DNA of 64,000 bases from Rahnella sp. AA (GTDB lineage: Bacteria; Pseudomonadota; Gammaproteobacteria; Enterobacterales; Enterobacteriaceae), in NCBI RefSeq assembly GCF_002834385.1, contig NZ_PITQ01000001.1, positions 682,001 to 746,000 of the forward strand. The letters run 5' to 3'. Both the position numbers and the translations under genes were made by a program. Shown here one piece after another: positions 44,798 through 55,064 of the stretch; within the stretch, counting starts at the first letter, position 1, and each line of letters opens with the position of its first letter. A model generated the notes under the pieces. The model searched no databases. It was not told the origin of the DNA and worked only from the letters and a program-made list of their open reading frames with translations.

Positions 44798-46459
44798 TTA
44801 CGCTGCGAGTAACTCTTTTGCATTGGCGAGCGTGTTTCGGGTGACTTCACTTCCGCCCAGCAAGCGTGCCAGTTCCTGCAAACGCGCCTTCTTATCAAGA
44901 CGATTCATTTGTGTTTCTGTCACTTCGCCGTCGGTTTCCTTGCTGACAAAATAATGCTGATGGCCGCATCCTGCAACCTGAGGTAAGTGAGTGACGCACA
45001 TGACTTGTGTTGATTCACCCAACTGGCGTAACAGGCGACCAACGATGGCGGCAGTTGGCCCGCTGATACCGACGTCCACTTCATCGAAGATCAGGGCCGG
45101 AGTTTCCATTTTTTGTGCCGTAATGACCTGAATCGCCAGAGCGATACGTGAAAGTTCACCGCCTGATGCGACTTTTGCCAGTGCCTGAAGAGGCTGGCCC
45201 GGGTTAGTTGTGACCTGGAATTCCAGGCGATCTGCGCCTTCGATGCCCAGATGCTCAGGTTCGAACTGTACCTGAATCTTAAATTTACCGTGCGGCATGG
45301 AAAGTGCCTGCATGCTTTGGGTGATCAAATGTGTTAACTCGTCTGCGAAATACTGACGTTTATCATGCAGTTGCTCCGCGATAGCAACAGCCTGCTGGTA
45401 ATGAACCTGTACGGCTTCGCTCAGCTCAGCCTGATTGGTTTCCTGCTCATCCAGCGCCTGTTGTTCTTCGAGCAGTTGGCGGTGCAATTCTGGCAACTCT
45501 TCTGCGCTGACATGGTGTTTGCGTGCCAGATTCATCTGCCGGGATAAGCGCTGCTCCAGTTCATACAAGCGATTCGGATCCATATCCAGGCGCTCGCTGT
45601 AATGGCGAAGTTCATCACTTGCTTCACTGACCTGAATAGACGCATCGTCGAGCATAACAATCAGATCATTCATCTTGCTGTCGAGTTCAGCCAGCTCAGC
45701 TAACTGATGGCGCGCGCTGTATAGCAAACTGACAATATTCTGCTCTTCACCATCAGCCAGTAAATAGAGTGCGCCCTGGCTCAATGAAAGCAACTGACCA
45801 CTGTTAGCCAGACGTTTGTATTCTTCGTCAATTTGTTCGTACTCACCTTGCAAAGGCGCGAATTCATTGAGCTCTTTTAGCTGATATTGCAGCAACTGAC
45901 GGCGTGATTCCCGCTCACTCACCTGCTGTTGATATTGGGCCAACTGGCGGCAACTCTGGTGCCAGTTTTGATAAGCTTTGCGCATTTCAGAGAGCAGCAA
46001 AGGCTGATCTGAGTAGGCATCGAGCAGGTCTTTCTGGTGCTCAGGTTTCAGCAGGAGCTGGTGGGCATGCTGACCGTGGATTTGGATCAGGTGCTGGCCG
46101 AGTTCGCGCAGTTGGGACAAGGGGACGGGGGTTCCGTTGATAAAACCGCGAGAACGGCCATCGTTACTGATAGTACGACGCAGCAGGCAATCATGCCCCT
46201 CATCAAGCTGATTCTCTGACAGCCAGTGTTTTGCTGAGGGGGTGTCGGCCAGCGTAAAACGCGCGCAAATATCCGCACGACTCGCGCCAAGACGAACCAT
46301 GCTGCCGTCAGCGCGGTTGCCCAGGCAAAGGCCAAGTGCGTCAATAGCAATGGATTTACCTGCACCGGTTTCACCGGTGATTGCCGTCATCCCTGCATGA
46401 AAATCGATTTCTAATTCACGGACAATAGCAAAGTTACTGATAGTTAATTGCGCCAGCAT
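44798..46459 (-). CDS. recN: DNA repair protein RecN
   Basis: 553 aa, the E. coli length, from ATG 46459 (GGAAGG ribosome site). SMC-like ATPase: Walker [19 protein letters not shown] near residues 33-50, coiled-coil middle, signature [14 protein letters not shown] and Walker [14 protein letters not shown] at the C-terminus. It acts on double-strand breaks. Two LexA boxes upstream show SOS control. Confidence 0.97.
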   Translation of the reverse strand: MLAQLTISNFAIVRELEIDFHAGMTAITGETGAGKSIAIDALGLCLGNRADGSMVRLGASRADICARFTLADTPSAKHWLSENQLDEGHDCLLRRTISNDGRSRGFINGTPVPLSQLRELGQHLIQIHGQHAHQLLLKPEHQKDLLDAYSDQPLLLSEMRKAYQNWHQSCRQLAQYQQQVSERESRRQLLQYQLKELNEFAPLQGEYEQIDEEYKRLANSGQLLSLSQGALYLLADGEEQNIVSLLYSARHQLAELAELDSKMNDLIVMLDDASIQVSEASDELRHYSERLDMDPNRLYELEQRLSRQMNLARKHHVSAEELPELHRQLLEEQQALDEQETNQAELSEAVQVHYQQAVAIAEQLHDKRQYFADELTHLITQSMQALSMPHGKFKIQVQFEPEHLGIEGADRLEFQVTTNPGQPLQALAKVASGGELSRIALAIQVITAQKMETPALIFDEVDVGISGPTAAIVGRLLRQLGESTQVMCVTHLPQVAGCGHQHYFVSKETDGEVTETQMNRLDKKARLQELARLLGGSEVTRNTLANAKELLAA

Positions 46460-46487
46460 GATCACCTTCCTGTACATAACAACAGAC

Positions 46488-46503
46488 CTGTAATTACATA
46501 CAG
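46488..46503 (-). promoter_or_regulatory. LexA box 1 of recN
   Basis: CTGTAATTACATACAG fits CTGT-N8-ACAG exactly, 28 bases upstream of the start codon. Confidence 0.9.
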
Positions 46504-46509
46504 TATAAA

Positions 46510-46525
46510 CTGGTTTTATATACAG
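46510..46525 (-). promoter_or_regulatory. LexA box 2 of recN
   Basis: Minus strand CTGTATATAAAACCAG, one base off the consensus, the same core as the first E. coli recN box. Confidence 0.88.
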
Positions 46526-46555
46526 TAAAGAGGCTGGCGAATTATTTTTATCGGA

Positions 46556-47434
46556 TCAGAATAGTTTTTTAGACCACCCGAGTTTTGTGCTCAATGTATT
46601 GAAATAACTGTAGTCTTTAGGGTGAATCAGATTCAAATGGAAATTACTTCGACGGATAACAACCTCTTCGCCCGGCTGAATCGGCAGGGCAATCTGGCTG
46701 TCGCAGCTGATTTCCAGGTCATTGCTCATATGAGAGAAACGCAAACAAATCGTGCTGCTGCTATTGATGACCAACGGACGTGCTGAGAGCGTATGCGGGA
46801 ACATAGGCACCAGTGCTATGGCTTCCAGTGTCGGCGTCAGAATTGGCCCCCCGCCAGACAACGAATACGCTGTAGAGCCCGTCGGTGTAGAAATGATCAG
46901 CCCATCAGAACGCTGGGAAAACGCAAATTTGTCGTCTATATAGACTTCAAATTCAATCATATGCGCTACTTTACCCGGATGGAGAACCACTTCGTTAATC
47001 GCGGTGCTGACGCGACACTGTTGATCATTACCGCGCACCATTGCTTCGAGCAGGAAACGTTGTTCACTGATGTATTCGCCTTGCAGGACGTCATCAAGTT
47101 GCTGCAGGGCGTTGTCCGGATCCAGATCAGTCAGAAAGCCAAGGTTGCCACGATTGATGCCAATCACTTGTATGTCGTAACGCGCCAGAACACGCGCTGC
47201 GCCCAGCATGTTACCATCACCGCCAACCACGACGGCGAGATCGGCCAATTTTCCAATCTCCGCCAGGCTGCCGGTTTGTGCGCCTTCCAGAGCTAAATCC
47301 TGTGCCACCTGCCGTTCAACGACGACCTGATAACCTTTTGAAATTAACCAGTGGTAGAGCATTTCATGGGTGGCAAGTGCCGAAGGATGGCGTGGGTGAC
47401 CGACGATCCCAATGCACTCAAATTTTTTATTCAT
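46556..47434 (-). CDS. nadK: NAD kinase
   Basis: 292 aa, the E. coli length. It phosphorylates NAD to [15 protein letters not shown] is the GGDG catalytic motif (near residues 72-82), and [15 protein letters not shown]-like [11 protein letters not shown] and [15 protein letters not shown] are the substrate loops. It is divergent from grpE. Confidence 0.97.
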   Translation of the reverse strand: MNKKFECIGIVGHPRHPSALATHEMLYHWLISKGYQVVVERQVAQDLALEGAQTGSLAEIGKLADLAVVVGGDGNMLGAARVLARYDIQVIGINRGNLGFLTDLDPDNALQQLDDVLQGEYISEQRFLLEAMVRGNDQQCRVSTAINEVVLHPGKVAHMIEFEVYIDDKFAFSQRSDGLIISTPTGSTAYSLSGGGPILTPTLEAIALVPMFPHTLSARPLVINSSSTICLRFSHMSNDLEISCDSQIALPIQPGEEVVIRRSNFHLNLIHPKDYSYFNTLSTKLGWSKKLF

Positions 47435-47501
47435 CGCTGTGGTTATCCTCAGCAGGGTGTGATGACACCTGCATTATGACCGGTTTCATTAAAAACCAAA
47501 C

Positions 47502-47527
47502 CTTGAAACCCCGGTTTTGATCCCCAT
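47502..47527 (+). promoter_or_regulatory. Sigma-32 heat-shock promoter of grpE
   Basis: CTTGAAA (47502-47508), 13-bp spacer, CCCCAT (47522-47527) then AAT. It is essentially the consensus, 45 bases before the grpE start. Confidence 0.88.
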
Positions 47528-47571
47528 AATAAGCCAACTAGCAAGATTAATGCTAAAACGCGGAGAGATTC

Positions 47572-48159
47572 ATGAGTAGTAAAGAACATAAGACACCTGA
47601 CGAGCAAGTCTCTGAAGAACTGAATCAGGAACAAGAGCTGCAAGCGGAAGCGGAAACTCAGGCGGCAGATGTCGTTGACCCCCGCGATGAACGCATTGCT
47701 GAATTGGAAGCACAGCTGAAAGAAGTTCAGCAGCGTGAGCGTGACAGCCTGCTGCGTGCGAAAGCGGAAGTGGAAAACATCCGTCGTCGTACCGAACTGG
47801 ATATCGAGAAAGCACACAAATTTGCCCTTGAGAAATTCTCTGGCGAATTGCTGCCGGTCATCGATAACCTGGAGCGTGCTCTGGATCTGGCTGATAAATC
47901 GAATTCAGAACTGGCAGGGTTGATTGAAGGCGTCGAACTGACCCTGAAATCTCTGCTGGACGCTGTACGCAAGTTCGGTCTGGAAGTGGTAAGCGACATC
48001 CACGTTCCATTCAACCCTGAGCAGCATCAGGCCATGACGATGATGGAATCCGACGAACTGGAACCTAATCACGTCATGATGGTGATGCAGAAGGGCTACA
48101 TGCTGAATGGCCGTCTGTTACGCCCGGCGATGGTTGCGGTTTCTAAAGCCAAAGCCTGA
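47572..48159 (+). CDS. grpE: Nucleotide-exchange factor GrpE
   Basis: 195 aa. Long N-terminal coiled coil (residues about 15-90, [20 protein letters not shown]) and the C-terminal GrpE signature [20 protein letters not shown]...[26 protein letters not shown]. It releases ADP from DnaK. Heat-shock promoter directly upstream. Confidence 0.97.
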   Translation: MSSKEHKTPDEQVSEELNQEQELQAEAETQAADVVDPRDERIAELEAQLKEVQQRERDSLLRAKAEVENIRRRTELDIEKAHKFALEKFSGELLPVIDNLERALDLADKSNSELAGLIEGVELTLKSLLDAVRKFGLEVVSDIHVPFNPEQHQAMTMMESDELEPNHVMMVMQKGYMLNGRLLRPAMVAVSKAKA

Positions 48160-48186
48160 TTCTGTTTCAGAACGACTGTAAAAATG

Positions 48187-48216
48187 AGAGGCACCTTCGC
48201 GGGTGCCTCTTTTTTA
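48187..48216. terminator. Terminator between grpE and ung
   Basis: AGAGGCACC, TTCGC, GGGTGCCTCT, then a T-run. Confidence 0.9.
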
Positions 48217-48218
48217 TG

Positions 48219-48905
48219 CTATTCCGTGGCCGGTAAAACAGGCATCCAGTCAATGGGTACCAGGCCTTGTTGCCTGAGCAATTCATTGGCCTGAGAAAAA
48301 TGCTTACAGCCCAGAAAACCGCGATGCGCAGAAAGCGGAGAAGGGTGCGGCGCTTTCAGTACGTGATGGCGGTTGCGGTCAATGATATTGCCTTTTTTCT
48401 GAGCATGAGACCCCCACAGCAAGAACACAATTCCCTCACGGTTTTCATTCAATGCTGAGATCACCCGATCGGTAAAGGTTTCCCAACCCAGTTTGGCATG
48501 GGAATGTGCTTGCCCGCCTTCGACGGTCAAAACTGTATTGAGCAGAAGTACGCCCTGATCGGCCCAGCTCTGTAAGTAACCGTGATTAGGCCGCTCGAAA
48601 CCGGCAATATCCGTTGCCAGCTCTTTATACATGTTCACTAAAGAAGGGGGGGCCGGAATACCTGGCAGGACTGAAAATGAAAGCCCATGCGCCTGATTAG
48701 GCCCGTGGTAGGGATCCTGCCCTAAAATAACCACTTTCACATTCGCCAGCTCTGTCGAGCGGAATGCATTAAACACGTCGTGCTGTGGCGGATAAATGGT
48801 CTTTCCCGCTGCACGTTCGGCAGCAACAAACTTCAGGGTATCAACAAAGTAAGGCTGTTCTTTTTCCTGACCTATTACGTCATGCCAGGTGAGTGTAGTG
48901 GACAT
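48219..48905 (-). CDS. ung: Uracil-DNA glycosylase
   Basis: 228 aa from ATG 48905. Catalytic motif [20 protein letters not shown] with the water-activating Asp, and [14 protein letters not shown] with the His of the minor-groove loop. It removes uracil from DNA. It is divergent from grcA. Confidence 0.97.
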   Translation of the reverse strand: MSTTLTWHDVIGQEKEQPYFVDTLKFVAAERAAGKTIYPPQHDVFNAFRSTELANVKVVILGQDPYHGPNQAHGLSFSVLPGIPAPPSLVNMYKELATDIAGFERPNHGYLQSWADQGVLLLNTVLTVEGGQAHSHAKLGWETFTDRVISALNENREGIVFLLWGSHAQKKGNIIDRNRHHVLKAPHPSPLSAHRGFLGCKHFSQANELLRQQGLVPIDWMPVLPATE

Positions 48906-49245
48906 TGACGTTCTCCTTTTCCGCATAATTTTAGCTGCCTGTAGCTTACCTGCTCATCCTGATGAGTTAAACCTGTGTGCGCTTGTGCGGCGGGTTATCT
49001 CTGGCTTAAAGTTTTGTATGCAAATTTTATTGATAATTTACAAAAATAATTTAAGAAATGGGCTTGGAAAAATTGATATAAAACATAAATATGCTGGTGT
49101 TGTGGAATGACCACACTGAAAAGATTGATATTTATCAAAGAATGCAGGGTGTTCTGCTGTTATATCTGACAGCAGGAACAAAAGGTTGTCTTCAGACCTG
49201 AAGCCAATCAATTCACAGAATCGTAGCCAATTGCGGAGGCAACAT
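48906..49245. other. ung-grcA divergent intergenic region
   Basis: 340 bp, AT-rich, holding the grcA anaerobic control region (FNR box at 49125) and the ung promoter. No further gene or small RNA was recognised. Confidence 0.5.
49125..49138 (+). promoter_or_regulatory. FNR box upstream of grcA
   Basis: TTGATATTTATCAA is a perfect TTGAT-N4-ATCAA site, about 110 bp before the start codon. grcA is strongly induced without oxygen in E. coli. Confidence 0.88.
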
Positions 49246-49629
49246 ATGATCACCGGGATCCAAATTACTAAAACTAACAATGAAGCTCTGAAAAACTCTT
49301 TCTGGCTGCTGGATAATGAAAAATCCGAAGCTCGCTGTGTTTGTGCAAAAGCGGGTTATGCGGAAGATCAGATCGTTGCTGTCAGTGAACTGGGCCAGTT
49401 TGAATACCGTGAAGTGCCGATGGAAGTTCAACCGACTGTGCGTGTGGAAGGTGGTCAGCATCTGAACGTTAACGTGCTGCGTCGCGAAACTTTGGAAGAT
49501 GCGGTCAAGCACCCTGAAAACTACCCACAGCTGACCATTCGTGTGTCTGGTTATGCGGTTCGTTTTAACTCACTGACTGCTGAACAACAGCGCGACGTGA
49601 TTACCCGTACTTTCACCGAAAGTCTGTAA
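49246..49629 (+). CDS. grcA: Autonomous glycyl radical cofactor GrcA
   Basis: 127 aa from ATG 49246 (GGAGG ribosome site). The C-terminus is that of pyruvate formate-lyase: [21 protein letters not shown], with the radical Gly in RVSGYAVRF. It replaces the damaged C-terminal part of PflB after oxygen exposure. Confidence 0.96.
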   Translation: MITGIQITKTNNEALKNSFWLLDNEKSEARCVCAKAGYAEDQIVAVSELGQFEYREVPMEVQPTVRVEGGQHLNVNVLRRETLEDAVKHPENYPQLTIRVSGYAVRFNSLTAEQQRDVITRTFTESL

Positions 49630-49660
49630 TCGCAGCCGGTTACTTCGTTTCAGATAATAA

Positions 49661-49688
49661 AAAACCGCCTCTTCAGGCGGTTTTTTTT
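49661..49688. terminator. Terminator between grcA and srmB
   Basis: AAAACCGCCT, CTTC loop, AGGCGG, then eight T. Confidence 0.92.
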
Positions 49689-49713
49689 CGTCTTCAGTCA
49701 GCCTGTAAATGGC

Positions 49714-51042
49714 TTATTTTGACGTGTCTTTTGCTGCATCCGGCTTGACGCGGCGTTTACCGACGTTTTTGCTGTCACGATGGCGAACTTTAACCTTCAC
49801 CTTTGATTTTTCTTGCGCAGCTTTCTGCTTCTCTTTGCGTTTTGCCAGCACTTTCTTCGAGGGCTTACCGGTGACTTTCTCGCTCGGTGCCTTCGTTTTA
49901 GGGCGGAATTCGTCGATCACACGGGCTTTCAGCGGTTCATTCAGGTAACGGCCGATTTTGCCCAGTAAAAGGTGGTCATGCGCTTCTACGAAGGAAATTG
50001 CCGTGCCTTTACGACCGGCACGCCCGGTACGTCCGATACGATGCAGATAAATATCCGCCGTCAAAGGCAGGTCGAAGTTGAAAACGTGGCTGATGTCGTT
50101 GATATCAAGGCCGCGGGCGGCGATGTCTGTAGCCACAAGCACGTTAACGCGATCTTCAACCATGCGTTTTACCGCTTCAGTACGCTTCACCTGAACCATT
50201 TCGCCTTCGAGGTAGCAGGAGTTGATCCCTGCTTCACGTAGCCAGGCTACCAGTTCATGCACACGCTCACGCTTGCGCACGAAGATCACGGATTTGGTGA
50301 CGTCTTCCTGTTTAAGCAAATGAATCAGCATCTGGGTTTTGTGTGCCAGATCGTCTGCACGGTAGTACCACTGCAGGATTTTTTTGCGTTCGCGGCGTGA
50401 CGGGTCGGCTTCTATTTCAACCGGCTCAGTCAGAATACGCTCTGCGAATTCACGGATGGCTTCCCCTTCCAGCGTTGCGGAGAACAGCAACGTCTGTTTA
50501 CGCCAGCGCGCTTCGGCAGAAATCGTTTCGATATCCTGGGCAAAACCCATGTCCAGCATGCGGTCGGCTTCGTCGAGGATCAGCGTTTCGATTGCGCGGC
50601 AGTCAAAGTTTTCTTCTTTGATGTATTGCAGCAAACGGCCCGTCGTCGCAACGACGATGTCCTGATTCTCGCTGAAAACTTCGGCGTGGTTCATATAAGC
50701 CACGCCGCCGGTGATTGTCGCGATATCCAGATCGGTATGTTTTGCCAGCTCACGCGCCTGCTCAGCAACCTGCATGGCCAGTTCACGGGTCGGCGTGAGG
50801 ATCAGAATACGGGGCGGACCAGATTTCTTACGCGGGAAATCCAGCAAATGCTGCAAGGCAGGCAACAGGAATGCCGCGGTTTTGCCAGTGCCGGTAGGAG
50901 CCGAACCCAACACATCGCGTCCGTCCATTGCTGGCGGAATTGCCTCTGCCTGTATGACAGTCGGGCGGCTATAGCCTTTGTCGCCTAAAGCGTCAATCAG
51001 GCGTTCATCGAGTTCGAGTTCGGAAAAAGTGGTTACAGTCAT
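49714..51042 (-). CDS. srmB: ATP-dependent RNA helicase SrmB
   Basis: 442 aa DEAD-box helicase: Q motif and SAPTGTGKTAAFLLP (motif I), TPTRELA (Ia), LDEADRMLD (DEAD box), FSATLEG (motif III SAT), and HRIGRTGRAG (motif VI). The basic C-terminal tail is KAPSEKVTGKPSKK and onward. It assists early assembly of the 50S subunit. The neighbour trmN6 is divergent as in E. coli. Confidence 0.95.
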   Translation of the reverse strand: MTVTTFSELELDERLIDALGDKGYSRPTVIQAEAIPPAMDGRDVLGSAPTGTGKTAAFLLPALQHLLDFPRKKSGPPRILILTPTRELAMQVAEQARELAKHTDLDIATITGGVAYMNHAEVFSENQDIVVATTGRLLQYIKEENFDCRAIETLILDEADRMLDMGFAQDIETISAEARWRKQTLLFSATLEGEAIREFAERILTEPVEIEADPSRRERKKILQWYYRADDLAHKTQMLIHLLKQEDVTKSVIFVRKRERVHELVAWLREAGINSCYLEGEMVQVKRTEAVKRMVEDRVNVLVATDIAARGLDINDISHVFNFDLPLTADIYLHRIGRTGRAGRKGTAISFVEAHDHLLLGKIGRYLNEPLKARVIDEFRPKTKAPSEKVTGKPSKKVLAKRKEKQKAAQEKSKVKVKVRHRDSKNVGKRRVKPDAAKDTSK

Positions 51043-51198
51043 GGTCTACCTCTACTTGGGGCGCCGATTATAGACGTGTTAGACGCGATCTTCACCTATT
51101 TAAGCGGTTTGCGTGCCTTTTCCTCCACATCTCTTTACCCTATGCTACGACAGTTTTCGTTCACAGGCCTGATGGCCGGCGTAATTACGGTGAAATGA

Positions 51199-51945
51199 GT
51201 GGCAAAAGAAGTCAGTTCGGCCCGGCCTTTGCGGCGCAACGGGTTTACCTTTAAACAGTTTTTTATCGCGCACGATCGTTGTGCGATGAAAGTCGGCACC
51301 GATGGTGTGCTGCTTGGCGCGACGGCACCGGTCAGCGGCGCACAACGCGTTCTGGATATCGGCTGCGGCAGCGGTCTTATAGCTATCATGCTGGCGCAGC
51401 GCAGTGGCCCTCAAACCGCTATTGATGCCGTTGAACTTGAACCTGCCGCTGCTGAACAGGCTGCGGAGAATTTTCGCGAATCAGTCTGGGCTCAACGGTT
51501 GTCTGTCTTCGCACAGGATATCAATGATTACGCACGACAACACCCGGCTGAGTATGATCTGATTGTCAGCAATCCTCCATATTTTGAGCCGGCAGTGGCC
51601 TGTCGCGATGAAGCGCGAGATGCGGCCCGTTATACCGAAACCCTGACCCACGCCGCGCTGCTTGAATGCGGCGGGAAGCTGATTACGCCGCAAGGATTAT
51701 TTAGCGTTGTGCTGCCCTATGATATTGGGCTGGCGTTTGAAGCCCTGGCGCATCAGCAAGGCTGGTTCAGCGCATGGCGGATGGCTGTGCGCGATCGTCC
51801 GGGAAAACCCCTTAATCGCCTGTTACTGACGTTATCGAAGCAGCCCGTTGAGCGGGAAGAACGGGAGCTGAATTTGCGGCAATCTGAAGGTATTTACAGT
51901 GAAGCGTTCTGCGCTCTGATTGCGGATTTTTATCTGAATTACTGA
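51199..51945 (+). CDS. trmN6: tRNA1(Val) A37 N6-methyltransferase TrmN6
   Basis: 248 aa, known earlier as YfiC. GTG start at 51199 (AK EVSSARPLRRNGF begins the conserved part). SAM site LDIGCGSGLIAIMLAQ and the adenine N6-methyltransferase motif VSNPPYFEP. It methylates A37 of tRNA-Val1. Confidence 0.93.
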   Translation: MAKEVSSARPLRRNGFTFKQFFIAHDRCAMKVGTDGVLLGATAPVSGAQRVLDIGCGSGLIAIMLAQRSGPQTAIDAVELEPAAAEQAAENFRESVWAQRLSVFAQDINDYARQHPAEYDLIVSNPPYFEPAVACRDEARDAARYTETLTHAALLECGGKLITPQGLFSVVLPYDIGLAFEALAHQQGWFSAWRMAVRDRPGKPLNRLLLTLSKQPVEREERELNLRQSEGIYSEAFCALIADFYLNY

Positions 51946-51961
51946 CGGATTCTGAGCCTGT

Positions 51962-51986
51962 AAAAGTGCGTTCCTTCGCACTTTTT
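51962..51986. terminator. Bidirectional terminator trmN6/nadB
   Basis: AAAAGTGCG (51962-51970) and CGCACTTTT (51977-51985) with flanking T. Confidence 0.88.
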
Positions 51987-51991
51987 AGCGA

Positions 51992-53593
51992 TTACGGCTG
52001 CAGGATTGTTGGCTGAGGATTTTCCTCTAAATCCGGATAATCCAGCGTGAAGTGCAGCCCGCGGCTTTCTTTACGTTCCAACGCGCTGCGTACGATTAGT
52101 TCAGCCACTAACACCAGATTGCGTAATTCGAGTAAGTTATTGGAAATTCGGAAGTTAGCATAGTATTCGTCAATTTCCTGTTGCAGCGTCATGATACGTC
52201 TCAGGGCGCGTTCCAGACGTTTTGTAGTACGAACAATCCCGACGTAATCCCACATAAACAGCCGCAGCTCATGCCAGTTATGCTGAATCACCACCTGTTC
52301 GTCCGAATTGTCGACGCGGCTTTCATCCCATTGCGGAATGTGTTTCGCCAGTTTGGCATGAGGAAGGCGTTTGATGATGTCTTCCGCCGCCGACCAGCCG
52401 TAGACCACGCATTCCAGCAGCGAGTTGGATGCCAGGCGATTAGCGCCATGCAATCCGGTATAGCTGACTTCACCGATCGCATACAAACCATCAAGATCGG
52501 TTCGCCCGTGCTGATCAACCATCACGCCACCACAGGTATAGTGTGCGGCCGGGACAATAGGAATGGGTTCTTTTGTGAGATCAATGCCAAGTGACTGCAG
52601 CTTTTCGTCAATCATCGGGAAGTGATGCTTAATAAATTCAGCAGGGCGGTGGCTGATATCGAGATACATGCAATCCGCACCCAGGCGCTTCATCTCATGA
52701 TCAATAGCCCGCGCCACCACATCACGCGGTGCCAGTTCGCCACGCTCGTCGAAATCCGGCATAAAACGCGTTCCGTCCGGGCGTTTAAGTAACGCGCCTT
52801 CACCGCGCAAGGCTTCGGTCAACAGGAAATTGCGCGCCTGCGGATGATAGAGGCATGTCGGATGAAACTGGTTGAATTCAAGGTTAGCCACACGGCATCC
52901 GGCACGCCAGGCCATTGCGACGCCATCGCCGGAAGATATGTCCGGGTTAGTCGTATATTGATAGACTTTCGCCGCACCGCCTGTCGCCAGAATCACTGCT
53001 TTGGCCCGCAGCGTTTCGACGTGCTCTTTGTCTCTGTTCCAGACATAGGCTCCGACCACGCGCTGCGTACCGGGCAAACCCAGCTTGCTCGAGGTGATTA
53101 AATCCACAGCATTATAGCGTTCTTTCACGCAAATATTGGCGTGTGCTCTTGCTTTCCCAACCAGCGTAGTCTCTACTTCTTTACCAGTAGCATCAGCAGC
53201 ATGCAAGATCCTACGGTGGCTGTGGCCGCCTTCACGAGTCAGGTGATAACGTTCCTCTGAGCTCGCGTTGGTTTCGGTATCAAACAGTACGCCCTGGTCG
53301 ATCAACCACTGGACGCAATGACGTGCGTTACTGGCGATAAATTCGACGGCTTCTTTATCGCATAAACCTGCGCCCGCAATTAATGTGTCATCAACATGTG
53401 AGGCAATGCTGTCTGCTTCGTCGAAAACAGCGGCAATTCCGCCTTGTGCGTAGAATGTCGAGCCCTCGTTGAGCGGGCCTTTGCTGAGAACAGTGACATG
53501 ACAGTGGTCTGCAAGTCGCAAAGCCAAAGAAAGGCCCGCAGCACCACTTCCGATTATCAATACATCGCTAACAAATTCAGATGAAGGTTGCAT
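51992..53593 (-). CDS. nadB: L-aspartate oxidase NadB
   Basis: 533 aa from ATG 53593 (homologues begin just before [17 protein letters not shown]). The FAD GxGxxG motif is at about residues 13-18; the [15 protein letters not shown] and [10 protein letters not shown] segments are flavoprotein active-site motifs. It oxidises aspartate to iminoaspartate for NAD synthesis. It is divergent from rpoE. Confidence 0.95.
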   Translation of the reverse strand: MQPSSEFVSDVLIIGSGAAGLSLALRLADHCHVTVLSKGPLNEGSTFYAQGGIAAVFDEADSIASHVDDTLIAGAGLCDKEAVEFIASNARHCVQWLIDQGVLFDTETNASSEERYHLTREGGHSHRRILHAADATGKEVETTLVGKARAHANICVKERYNAVDLITSSKLGLPGTQRVVGAYVWNRDKEHVETLRAKAVILATGGAAKVYQYTTNPDISSGDGVAMAWRAGCRVANLEFNQFHPTCLYHPQARNFLLTEALRGEGALLKRPDGTRFMPDFDERGELAPRDVVARAIDHEMKRLGADCMYLDISHRPAEFIKHHFPMIDEKLQSLGIDLTKEPIPIVPAAHYTCGGVMVDQHGRTDLDGLYAIGEVSYTGLHGANRLASNSLLECVVYGWSAAEDIIKRLPHAKLAKHIPQWDESRVDNSDEQVVIQHNWHELRLFMWDYVGIVRTTKRLERALRRIMTLQQEIDEYYANFRISNNLLELRNLVLVAELIVRSALERKESRGLHFTLDYPDLEENPQPTILQP

Positions 53594-53685
53594 AACGTAT
53601 GATGTTTGCAGAAGAAGAGGGAAATTCATGTTAGCCTAAACCTCCGTGCAAAAGCCACGGGCTTGAGACTTCAATAGAAAAAACA

Positions 53686-53811
53686 ATGATGATGTGGAAC
53701 TTAATGTTCCATGTGTACTCCAAGCTGTACTTGCTCAGGAATATAATGATGAAAGCTGGCAGTACGACTTTTAGCGCGGAGATGGTTTTGGGGAGATTTT
53801 ACCTCGGATGA
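53686..53811 (+). CDS. rseD: RseD leader peptide, coupled to rpoE
   Basis: A 41-codon frame (several Met at the start, then WNLMFHVYSKLYLL, ending GRFYLG) stops at TGA 53809-53811, which overlaps the rpoE ATG (ATGA). E. coli has an rseD peptide at this place, whose translation is coupled to rpoE and repressed by CsrA. The start may also be one of the Met codons at 53689, 53704 or 53746. Recognition rests on position and coupling. Confidence 0.68.
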   Translation: MMMWNLMFHVYSKLYLLRNIMMKAGSTTFSAEMVLGRFYLG

Positions 53812-54383
53812 GCGAGCAGTTAGCCGATCAAGTTCTGGTTGAGCGGGTCCAGAAGGGTGATCAAAAATCGTTCAATTTACTGGTTGTTCGTTACCAGCAT
53901 AAGGTGGCGAGCCTTGTATCCCGCTATGTACCACAGGGCGATGTGCCTGATGTGGTTCAGGAATCTTTCATAAAAGCGTATCGCGCGCTGGAATCTTTCC
54001 GCGGCGACAGCGCCTTTTATACCTGGCTGTATCGTATAGCAGTCAACACAGCGAAAAATTATCTGGTCGCTCAGGGACGACGTCCGCCTTCAAGTGACGT
54101 CGACGCGAATGAAGCTGAAAATTTCGAAAGTGGCGGTGCCCTGAAAGAAATTTCGAACCCTGAGAACTTGATGTTGTCTGAAGAGTTGCGGCAGATAGTT
54201 TTCCGTACGATTGAAGCACTTCCTGAGGATCTTCGCATGGCGATAACCTTGAGGGAGTTGGATGGATTGAGCTACGAAGAAATAGCCGCCATTATGGATT
54301 GTCCGGTGGGTACGGTAAGATCCCGTATATTCCGTGCCCGGGAAGCAATTGATAACAAAGTTCAACCGCTTATCCAGCGTTAG
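53808..54383 (+). CDS. rpoE: Sigma factor RpoE (sigma-24)
   Basis: 191 aa, the E. coli length. Region 2 VRYQHKVASLVSRYVPQGDVPDVVQE and region 4 LDGLSYEEIAAIMDCPVGTVRSRIFRAR are nearly identical. It controls envelope stress. It is held by the anti-sigma factor RseA, encoded 30 bp downstream. Confidence 0.98.
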   Translation: MSEQLADQVLVERVQKGDQKSFNLLVVRYQHKVASLVSRYVPQGDVPDVVQESFIKAYRALESFRGDSAFYTWLYRIAVNTAKNYLVAQGRRPPSSDVDANEAENFESGGALKEISNPENLMLSEELRQIVFRTIEALPEDLRMAITLRELDGLSYEEIAAIMDCPVGTVRSRIFRAREAIDNKVQPLIQR

Positions 54384-54413
54384 CGATGGCGGACACAGGA
54401 AGGGTACTTAGGC

Positions 54414-55064
54414 ATGCAGAAAGAAAAGCTTTCCGCTCTGATGGATGGTGAAGCAATCGATTCTGAACTGTTAAGTTCTTTATCAACAGATCCCAAGCTT
54501 CAGCAAGACTGGCAGAGTTATCATTTGATCCGTGATACCTTACGCGGTGATATTGGGAATGTGGTGCATCTGGATATCGCAGACCGTGTGGCCGCAGCGC
54601 TGGCAAATGAGCCGGTTAAACTGGTGCCTGGCTCAGTCTCTGAATCCCAGCCCCAGCCTCATACCTGGCAGAAAATGCCGTTCTGGCAAAAGGTTCGCCC
54701 TTGGGCAAGCCAATTGACCCAGGTTGGCGTGGCTGCTTGTGTGTCACTTGCCGTTATTTTGGGCGTTCAGCATTACAATCAGCCTGACGCATCGGGTGTG
54801 ACGTCCCCGGAAACGCCGGCATTTAATACACTGCCGATGATGGGGAAAGCTTCTCCGGTCAGCTTTGGTGTGCCAAATGAGGGTAATACCACCAGCGGGC
54901 AACAAAATGTGCAGGAGCAACGTAAGCGTATCAATGCTATGTTGCAGGACTACGAATTGCAGCGTCGCTTGCATTCTGAGCAGCTTCAACTTGAGCCTGT
55001 TACTCCGCAACAAGCCGCTGTTCAGGTCCCAGGAACTCAGTCTTTAGGAACGCAAACGCAGTAA
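54414..55064 (+). CDS. rseA: Anti-sigma-E factor RseA
   Basis: 216 aa. Cytoplasmic N-terminal sigma-binding domain (QKEKLSALMDGEAIDSELL), one membrane segment at about residues 101-118 (LTQVGVAACVSLAVILGV), periplasmic Gln-rich C-terminal part. It is cleaved by DegS and RseP to free sigma-E. Its end overlaps rseB by one base. Confidence 0.96.
   Translation: MQKEKLSALMDGEAIDSELLSSLSTDPKLQQDWQSYHLIRDTLRGDIGNVVHLDIADRVAAALANEPVKLVPGSVSESQPQPHTWQKMPFWQKVRPWASQLTQVGVAACVSLAVILGVQHYNQPDASGVTSPETPAFNTLPMMGKASPVSFGVPNEGNTTSGQQNVQEQRKRINAMLQDYELQRRLHSEQLQLEPVTPQQAAVQVPGTQSLGTQTQ

Noticed and set aside
53696-53723. GGAACTT with TCCAA as a sigma-E promoter of rpoE
   Set aside because: It lies inside the rseD frame and the -10 is poor; a transcript from it would lose the leader peptide. 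An upstream promoter is more likely.
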